DNA of 64,000 nt from Callorhinus ursinus (taxonomy: Eukaryota > Chordata > Mammalia > Carnivora > Otariidae): positions 3,215,474 to 3,279,473 of the forward strand of contig NW_020313157.1 of assembly GCF_003265705.1 (NCBI RefSeq), given 5' to 3'. A program made the position numbers and the translations under genes. The notes under the pieces were generated by a model. It saw only the letters and a program-made list of their open reading frames with translations, did no database searches and had not been told where the DNA came from. Positions within the stretch are counted from its first letter, which is position 1, and each line of letters starts with the position of its first letter. Shown here in pieces: positions 56,901 to 64,000 of the stretch.

Positions 56901-57605
56901 CCATGTTGACCATTTTGCTTTTTAATTGGATTGTTTAGTTCACTAACATATAATGTAATTATTTCCATGGTTGGAATTAAGTTTACTATTTTACCATTTG
57001 ATTTGTCTACTTTTGTTCCAGTGTTTCCCCTTTCCTGTCTCCTTCTGCATTAGTTGAATATTTTTAGCAATATCTCTGTGCAACATTTCTTTAGTAATTG
57101 TTCTAAGGATAGCAATGTACATCCTTAATTTCTTCCAAGTCTATTAGAGATAATGTCACACTACTGTGCTCGAAATGTAGAAACCTTGTGGAGCCCCATT
57201 TATTCCTTACTTGCATCCTTTATGCTGTAGCTGTCATATATATTACATCTACATCCATCGTAATCCTTACCATCCAGTCCTTTGATCTTTGCTTTAAACA
57301 TACATATTTCAACAAAATTAACAGGAAAAAAATGTTCTTTTATATTTACCCACATATTTACCATTTTCAGTATTATTCATTTCTTCCTGAAAATTCAATT
57401 TTCCAAGTGGTGTAATTTCTCTTCAGTCTACAAGACTTCATTCAGCTTATCTATAGCAAAGGTTTACTGGCAAAAAGATTCTCTTATTTGTATCTGAAAA
57501 TGTCCACTTCACCTTAAATATTGAAAGAGATTTTCACTGGATACGGAATTTGGGGTTGGCAGATTTTTTTTCTCTTCTCAGAACTTTGAAGATGTTGTTC
57601 CATTG

Positions 57606-58214
57606 TTCTCTGGCCTCCATTGTTTCTTTCTTTTTTTTTTTAAGATTTTTTCTGAGTTTCTTGAATCTCTAAGTGTATGTCTCCAAATATGGGGAAAGTC
57701 TATCCATTATTTCTTCAATTTTTTTTCTGTCCATTCTCTTTCTCTTCTCCTTCTAGGACTCTAAATCCTTATCTATTAGACCACTTAATATTGTCCCACA
57801 AGTCACTGAGGGACAACCTAGAAAGAATACAAACAGAGATGGAGTGCTCCAGGTTCTGTGTATTAACTGCCCAAATCTCTGGCTGATTCATGAACAATGT
57901 ATGCATATGGAGCCAAACCAAGGCTAAAAGAACTGACCTGAGGTTTCAGCTGCTGCCCACTATGGGGAAGACAGAATTTGGAAGACAGTCTAGCCAAGCT
58001 GAATGCCTGCTAAAAAATAACCAATACTCTTAGGAGGAAGATAACAGAATTCAGAGTCTCTGCACTATACCATTCACCACTCAATATTACTAGACATACA
58101 AAGGCACAGGAAACATGACTTACCCTAAAATGAAAAGACAACCAGTGGAGACTGACCTCAAGATAAACAGGACATTGTAATTAGCAGACAGGGATGTTAT
58201 AGCAATGATTATAG
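57606..58214. mobile_element. L1/HAL1-derived, mixed orientation
   Basis: 57606-57810 looks antisense (CTTGAATCTCTAAGTGTATGTC...CCATTATTTCTTCAATTTTTT). 57820-58205 looks like sense L1M 5' sequence (AAACATGACTTACCC...AATTAGCAGACAGGGATGTTATAGC). Moderate support. Confidence 0.45.
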
Positions 58215-58582
58215 CTTGTATTTGTCTTCTAGAGCGACCTAGACTGGATGGCTTAAAGTACTGAAATTTATTTCTCATAGCTCTGGAGGCTGGATGTCCA
58301 AGATCAAGGTGACAGCAGAGTTGGATTCTCCTAAGGTCTCTCTTTGGCTTGTAGATGGTCACCTTCTTATTGTGTCCTCACATGGCCTTTCCTCTGTGCA
58401 TGCACCTCCCTGGTGTCTCTTTCTCTTCTTGTAAAGACCCCAGTCATGTGGGATTAAAACCCCAGCTTTATGACCTCACTTAACCTTAATTACATCTTTA
58501 AAAGTCTCATCTCTAAACATAGTCACATGGGAGTTAGGGCTTTAACAAATGAATAGGGCACACATTTGAGTCCATAACATAA
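58215..58582 (-). mobile_element. MaLR-type LTR
   Basis: GGATGGCTTAAAGTACTGAAATTTATTTCTCATAGCTCTGGAGG...CTTGTAGATGGTCACC...TGTGTCCTCACATGGCC...CATTTGAGTCCATAACA: an MST/MLT1-like LTR in reverse. Confidence 0.75.
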
Positions 58583-58818
58583 TCATTCTCAAGGATACTA
58601 CATACTTAAAATATAGATATAGACGGATAGATAGACCTATGACCTTCTGGTACTTCTAGGTCCCTTACTTTTCATATACATTCTTCATGCAGCTTATGTG
58701 TTTCTTTTAAAAAGTCCTGCTGGGATTTTGATTGGGGTGGCATGAAATCCACAAGTTAATTTGGGGAAAATGGAGATGCTAGCAATATTGAGTCTTCTAG
58801 TTCAACATGGTATCTGCC
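58583..58818 (-). mobile_element. LINE-1 ORF2 antisense segment
   Basis: GGGATTTTGATTGGGGTGGCATGAAATCC...CAATATTGAGTCTTC; continuous with 59156 onward across the LTR. Confidence 0.75.
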
Positions 58819-59155
58819 TTTGTCCATCAGGGTTGCTATCACAAAATACCACAGACTGGGTGGCTTAAAAGCAACAGAAGTTTATTTCCCACAGCTCTGG
58901 AGGCTGGAAGTCTGAGATCAAGGTGCCAAACAGAGTGAGGGCCCTCTTCCAATCACAGAATTCTTATTGTGTCCTTAGACAAAGGAAGGGGCTAAGGAGC
59001 TCTCTGGGGTCTCTTTTATAAGGCACTAATCTCATTTATGAGGTCTACCCCCCATGACCTAATCACCTCCCAGAAGCCCCACCCCCAATACCATCATATT
59101 GGGCATTAGGTTTTCAACATAGGAATTTGGGGAGGACACATTCAGACCATAGCAG
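58819..59155 (-). mobile_element. MaLR-type LTR inserted in L1
   Basis: GGGTTGCTATCACAAAATACCACAGACTGGGTGGCTTAAAAGCAACAG...CCCCATGACCTAATCACCTCCCAGAAGCCCC...GAGGACACATTCAGACCATAGCA. Confidence 0.85.
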
Positions 59156-59958
59156 CATCTCTCCTCATTTATTTATTTGGGTCTTTAATTTTTCAGAAAT
59201 GTTTTGTAGTTTACAGGGTATGGGTCTTGCACATCTTTTGCTAAATTTATTCCTAAATATTTCACATTTTATGCTGTTTTAAATGTTATTGTTAATTAGT
59301 ATCAATTTCCAATATTTTGTTACTAGAAATGCTGCTACAGTATAGAAATGCTACTGACTTTTATCTATTGACCTTATATCCCATAACCTTGATAAATTCA
59401 CATATCAGTTCTACTACTTTTTTCTAGATTCCTTAGGATTTTATACAGAGGCAATCATGTCATCTGTGAATAAAGAGTTTTACTTTTTCCTTTGCTATTT
59501 CTATATGCATTTTATTTCCTGTCTCTGCTTTGTTGCACTGGATAGGACAACCTCTCCGATGTTAAGTAAGATGGTTAGAGTGGGGCACCTGGATGGCTCA
59601 GTTGGTTAAGCCTCTAACTCTTGAGTTCGGCTCAAGTCACGATTTCAAGGTGGTAAGATCGAGCCCGTGTTGGGCTCCAGGCTGAGAGTGGAGTCTACTT
59701 TGGATTCTCTCTCTCCCTCTCCCTCTGTGCCCCCTGACCCCTGCTCACACTCTATCTCTCTCTCTGAGGAAAAAAAGAAAAAAGATGCATGAGAGTGGAT
59801 GGCATTGCCTTGCTTCTCATCTCAGGGGGAAATAATTCAATCTTTCACCACTAAATGGGATGTTTGCTGTAAGTTTTCTGTATATACCTCTTACCAGTTT
59901 GAAGCATTTCCTTCTACTTCCGTTCTACTTTGCTAAAAGTTCTTCTTTTTCTTTTTTT
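59156..59958 (-). mobile_element. LINE-1 ORF2 antisense segment
   Basis: AAATGTTTTGTAGTTTACAGGGTATGGGTC...ACTGGATAGGACAACCTCTCC...AATTCAATCTTTCACCACTAAATGGGATG. A SINE interrupts at 59582. Confidence 0.85.
59582..59783 (+). mobile_element. Long-type SINE
   Basis: GGGGCACCTGGATGGCTCAG head, CT-rich middle, GGAAAAAAAGAAAA tail. Imperfect direct repeat AAGATGGTTAGAGTGG / AAGATGCATGAGAGTGG. Confidence 0.9.
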
Positions 59959-59964
59959 CCCCAG

Positions 59965-60178
59965 TTTTTATTTTTTTATTTTTATTTTTTAAAGATTTTA
60001 GTTATTTATTTGACAGAGAGAGACACAGTGAAAGAGGGAACACAAGCAGGGGGAGTGGGAGAGGGAGAAGCAGGGCCCCACAGAGCAGGGAGCCCAATGT
60101 GAGGGTCGATCCCAGGACCCCAGGATCATGACCTGAGCCGAAGGCAGACGTTCAATGACTGAGCCACCCAGGTGCCCC
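59965..60178 (-). mobile_element. Long-type SINE at retrocopy 3' edge
   Basis: Complete reverse SINE. Direct repeat TTTCCCCAGTTTTTA / TTTCCCCCAGTTTTTA shows insertion at the junction with the retrocopy's 3' end. Confidence 0.95.
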
Positions 60179-61020
60179 TTTCCCCCAGTTTTTAAAAGGA
60201 AGATTTATTTAACAAGTTTCACTTAGTACATCTGTTGGAAATCACCATACAAGGAAAAGATTTAAATCAAAGCCTCAGTATCTCATTCAAGCACCATGAC
60301 CAAATTCCTAAAGTACTGGTATTACGTCTCAAAATCGTCCCAGATCTTTAAAAGAGAAAAGTAGAAGTGTACACTCATATGCCTTACAGGATATTAAACG
60401 AGCTAGAATTAACAAACATGCCAAATGTTGTCTCTCTGAATCGTAGACACAGCTCCTATATTCGAGTCTTACAGAAAAGCATGCTTCTCAGCACGCATCC
60501 AGAGTTTTCAGAGAATTGTGGTATAAGAGCAACAGTTAACATTACGGGCAACTGCCTTAACCTACACATGCTTGCTGCTGGGGTACACTCCTACAACATG
60601 ACTAACTTGAGGAGAGCTAAAAATTGTTTTAACGGTGATGGTCCATACTGAACATCGCTATTTCATCCTAGATGAATGTTTCAGTGTTCAAAATTAGTGA
60701 GCTTGAAGTTCTAAAACAAACTTGACCTCCTCTTTACAGTAAGCATGAATCACAAGCCTATAATGCAAAACTGTTAAACCTAATTTTTATTTTCTTTAAA
60801 AAAAGAAGGAAAGAAGAAAGAGGAAGCTGATCAAGCATGATCAGAATCAATATTTCCCATTTACCAATCATACTGGGTATGCCAGATGTCCCTCCCATTC
60901 TACAATTCTCATAAATCCACAACTTTTATTTCTGTAGAAGCTGTTTTGTGTTCCTTCTTTACATAAGTGAGGTTTGACTGATAGTCACTGGAGTTTTCCT
61001 GCAGCTCTTGGTCATATCCT
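60179..61020 (-). pseudogene. Processed retrocopy: C-terminal codons plus 3' UTR of an unidentified mRNA
   Basis: On the minus strand the segment ends with a canonical AATAAA (60207-60212, read in reverse as TTTATT) about 20 bases before its end, next to a T-rich (A-tail) stretch. At its other end one frame runs about 37 codons from 61020 to a TGA (about 60910), reading KTGYDQELQENSSDYQ, then SNLTYVKKEHK, then TASTEIKVVDL-stop. About 700 bases of UTR-like sequence follow. No introns or other exons are present. L1 text is continuous across it, so it is an insertion, 5'-truncated, mobilised by L1. I do not recognise the parent; the acidic/basic tail could be a cytoplasmic tail. It is presumably inactive. 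Confidence 0.7.
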
Positions 61021-61116
61021 GTTTTCTTTTTTTTTTAATCATGAATTTTTATTGAATTTTGTTAGTTTCTTTTTAATCAAAAGGGATAATCACAAAATTC
61101 TTCCTTCCTAATCAGT
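61021..61116 (-). mobile_element. LINE-1 antisense segment
   Basis: TTAATCATGAATTTTTATTGAATTTTGTTAG continues the ORF2 text cut at 59958. Confidence 0.75.
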
Positions 61117-61585
61117 GTATTAGGTTTCCTGAGGCTGCCATAACAACCACACACTTGGTGGCTTCGAACAACAGAATTTAACCTCTCCCCCTTCTGGAGG
61201 TCAGCATTGGAAATCAAGTTGTGGGCAGGGCTACCCTCCCTCTAAAGGCTCCAGGGGAGGATCCATCCATTCCTTGCTTCTTCCAGCTCCCGGTGGCCCC
61301 AGGTTTTCCTTGGCTTGTAGCTGCGTCAATCAAATCTCTGCCTTGGTCTTCACATCTCCTTCCCTTGTGTCTGTGTCTCAAATACCCTCTGCCTTTCTCT
61401 TAGAAGAACACTTGTCATTGGATGTAGGACCCATCTGGGTAACCCAGGATCATCTCCTCACCTCAAGTTCCTTAATTTAATAACATCTTCAAAGACACTT
61501 TTTCCAAATCAGGTCATCTTTACAGGTCCCAGGGATGTGACATGGATATCCTTTTAGGCTTACTGCACTCAGCTAATATGGTTCA
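61117..61585 (-). mobile_element. MLT1-type LTR in L1
   Basis: GTATTAGGTTTCCTGAGGCTGCCATAACAACC...CCAGGGGAGGATCCATCC...TTCCAGCTCCCGGTGGCC...CAGGTCCCAGGGATGTGACATGGA: MLT1 in reverse. Confidence 0.85.
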
Positions 61586-63432
61586 TTGCAATCATTGATT
61601 TTTCTAATGTTAAATCTGACATTCCTGGAATAAACCCCACTTGGTCGTGATATATTAAATTTGCTTTCTGTGTCCATGTTCACTAGGAATATTGGTCTGC
61701 AGGGTTTTTTGGTCATCTTTGTCTGATACTGGTAGAGAGGAATACAGGCCTCATGAAATGAAATGATAAGTGGCCCCTCCTCTTCTGTTTTCTAGAAAAC
61801 CTTGTGTGGTTTTGTTTTTCCCTTAAATTCTTGGTCAAATTCATGAGTAAGGCCACCTCGGCCTGGAGTATTCTTTGTTGGAAGGTTAACAACAAATGTA
61901 ATGTCTTCAACAGACATAGACATTAAATCTATCTCCTCTTAAGTGAGCTTTGATAGACTGTGTCAGGGAACTTGTCCATTTCATCTTCTTTTAATTTGTT
62001 GGCATAAAGTTGTTCATTGGATTCTTTTATTATCATTCCCAATGGGATATGTATAGTTTCTCCTCTCTAATTCCTAATACTGGAAAATTTTAATCTTTTT
62101 TTCTAGAAGTTTATCAGTTTTATTGGTATTTTCAAAGAAGCAAGCAGTTTTTGGTGTCATTGATTTTCCCCATTGTTTTTCTGTTTTCTTTCATTGATTT
62201 CCACTCTTTATTTCCTTCTTTCTGCTTATTTTGGTATTGTTTTGTTTTGTTTTGTTTTGGTATTTTGTTTCTAGTTTCTAAGCATGTAAACTTACATCAT
62301 TGATTTGAGGCTTTTTGTGTTTTTTTAAAAATATAAACCCTTCATGTTAAAAATTTTCTTTTAAAAGCACTGCTGTTTGTACATCCCACACATTTTGATA
62401 TGTTGTAGTTTCATTTTCACCCAGTGCAAAATATTTTCCAATATCTCTGTTGTTTCTTCTTTGAAATATAAGATTTTTAGAATAGGGCCACCTGGGTGGC
62501 TCAGTCAGTTAATACTCCACCTCTTGGTTTTGGCTCAGGTCATGGTCTCAGGGTCTTGAGATCAAGCCCAGTGTCAGGCTCCCCGCTCAGCAGGGAGTCT
62601 GCTTCCCCTCTCTCTCTGCTTCTGCTCCTCCCCCACCTCTCTAAAATAAATAAATAAATCTTTTAAAAAAAGATTTTTAGAATTGTGTTATTTAATCTCT
62701 AAACATTTGGTTATTTTCCAGCTATCTTTCTGTTATTTATTTCTAGCTTCCATTGTAGTCAAGAAACATACATTATATGATTTAAATCCTCTTATATTTA
62801 TTCAAACTTGTCTTAAGACCCAAAATATGGACTGTCTTGGTGAATGTTTCATGAGTGTTTTAAAACAATGTATATTCTACAGTTGTTAGGTGCCATGTTC
62901 TAGAAATGTTAATTTAGCCATACTGGCTGACCATGTTATTCAAGGTCTGTGTCCATGGTGTGTCTCTGTCTACTTGCTCTATCAATTATCATACTGATAA
63001 AGGAATGTTGAAATCACCAACTCCACCTGTGGATTTTTCTATTTATTCTTTTAATTCTACTAGTTTTTGCTTCATAGGTTTTCAATCAGGTGCATATACT
63101 TTAGTTTTATTATGTACTTTTAATTATTTGATGTCTTCATTAGTATAAAATAGTCCTCTTTATCCCCCAATAATAATCCTGCTGCTGAAACCTGCTTTGT
63201 GTGTTATGAATATAACCATTCTAGCCTCCTTTGATTAGTGTTTGCCTGATCTTTCCCCACCCTTTTATTTTTAACTATCCTTGTCTTTAAAACTCAAGTG
63301 TAATTAGAAATTAGAAAGAAATTTAAAGTTTCTTATAGATAACATAAAGTCATATTTTGCCTTTTTTATCCAATTTGACAATTTCTTCCTTTTAATTGCG
63401 GTGTTCAGGCCACTTACATTGATATTAATATG
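61586..63432 (-). mobile_element. LINE-1 ORF2 antisense block
   Basis: GACATTCCTGGAATAAACCCCACTTGGTCGTGATATATTA...GGCATAAAGTTGTTCATTGG...GTTCAGGCCACTTACATTGATATTAATATG. Interrupted by a SINE at 62485. No intact ORF2 frame. Confidence 0.9.
62485..62670 (+). mobile_element. Long-type SINE
   Basis: GGGCCACCTGGGTGGCTCAG head, CCCGCTCAGCAGGGAGTCTGC, (AAAT)n tail ending ATCTTTT. Direct repeat AGATTTTTAGAAT. Confidence 0.95.
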
Positions 63433-63968
63433 CAGCAGGGGTTAATGAAATAGAAAACAAAGAACCAATAAAGTGGATCAAGAAAAACAAACTTGGTTTT
63501 ATAAAAAGAAAATAAAATAGACAAAACTCTAGTGAGACTGATGGACACACAGACAAAAATAGAGAAATGCAAATAAACAGCATCACTCCAGGCATAGCAG
63601 AGTCTTTAAAAATCAGAGTTTTGTGGACAACGTTTTACCCAGACTTTTTTTTTTAAGATTTTATTTATTAATTTGACAGAGAGAGACACAGCGAGAGAGG
63701 GAACACAAGCAGGGGGAGTGGGAGAGGGAGAAGCAGGCTTCCCGCTGAGCAGGGAGCCCTGTGCAGGGCTCAGTCCCAGGACCCTGGGATCATGACCTGA
63801 GCCGGAGGCAGATGCTTAACGACTGAGCCACCCAGGTGCCCCTACCCAGACTTTTAAAAACAGTTAAAATAGACAGTTTTGAAAAATGGCTTAATACATG
63901 CATTAACTTATAACCATAACTCTTGAGTCAGTAGTTAATATTCATAAGAGAAACACAACAAATACAAC

Positions 63969-63970
<2 letters not shown>
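63433..63970 (+). mobile_element. LINE-1 ORF2 sense segment
   Basis: AGAAAACAAAGAACCAATAAAGTGG...GGTTTTATAAAAAGAAAATAAAATAGACAAAACTCTAGTGAGACTG is the sense L1 region, abutting antisense L1 at about 63432. A SINE interrupts it at 63645. Confidence 0.75.
63645..63841 (-). mobile_element. Long-type SINE
   Basis: Complete reverse SINE. Direct repeat TACCCAGACTTTT. Confidence 0.95.

Positions 63971-64000
<30 letters not shown>
63970..64000. repeat. (CA)n microsatellite at window edge
   Basis: Pure CA repeats running to the end of the window. Confidence 0.95.

Larger units (their letters stand above)
54179..57605 (-). mobile_element. Composite LINE-1 antisense block with nested SINEs
   Basis: Two successive antisense L1 3' ends (about 54179-54890 and 54890-55340) are followed by antisense ORF2 text to about 57600 (TATAACCACTGCAGCCTTATG, TAATTGGATTGTTTAGTTCACTAAC). 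Interrupted by SINEs at 55340, 55532, 56250, 56529 and 56755. About 55830-56050 is less certain. Confidence 0.75.

Noticed and set aside
394..63841. tRNA genes
   Set aside because: The tRNA-like stretches are SINE heads with diverged box sequences, tails and target duplications, not functional tRNA genes.

Overview
This is a mammalian nuclear window from a carnivore. It holds 27 tRNA-derived carnivore SINEs (SINEC/Can-SINE type, with the core words CCTGGGTGGCTCAG, GGTCATGATC and GGGATCGAGCCC), many LINE-1 pieces, MaLR LTRs, MIRs and MER5-type DNA transposons. The canid-specific SINE form with the 'GGGTGGCGCAGCGGTTTGGCGCC' kind of head is absent. The long SINEs instead look like those of arctoid caniforms (bear, pinniped, musteloid). 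The species group is an inference; the order is well supported.

The only protein-coding gene I can support is at the left edge on the + strand: the last exon of ADCY9 (membrane adenylate cyclase 9). It carries the final transmembrane helix, the whole C2 catalytic half-domain and the C-terminal tail (1305-2493), preceded by part of the last intron. The 3' UTR follows, with a strong proximal poly(A) signal at 3298 and a possible distal one at 6004. The rest appears to be the region downstream of ADCY9. In human this interval leads towards CREBBP, but no CREBBP exon is visible in these 64 kb.

Layout: 1-6 kb, ADCY9 end and UTR. 6-15 kb, mostly unique sequence with a CA microsatellite containing an assembly gap (7201-7210) and a 25-bp minisatellite (13221-13320). 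16-19 kb, old L1-type repeats plus a 191-nt uninterrupted purine run. 19.9-20.3 kb, a compact CpG island overlapping a MIR. 20.4-22.5 kb, MER5, MIR and LTR copies. 22.8-35.3 kb, antisense L1 riddled with 13 SINEs. 35-51 kb, GC-richer, SINE-poor sequence with ancient repeats and LTRs. 51-64 kb, antisense L1 again with nine SINEs, two or three MaLR LTRs, a young L1 insertion and a processed retrocopy of an unidentified mRNA (about 59.96-61.02 kb, minus strand).

I found no new multi-gene system. The best leads are structural or regulatory: the CpG island, the CA/TG/TA hairpin within the possible extended ADCY9 3' UTR, the retrocopy nested between an L1 and a SINE, a 142-bp near-identical duplication (33675/36156), and the purine and minisatellite tracts. 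Repeat family names come from recognition of sequence patterns, not from a database search.
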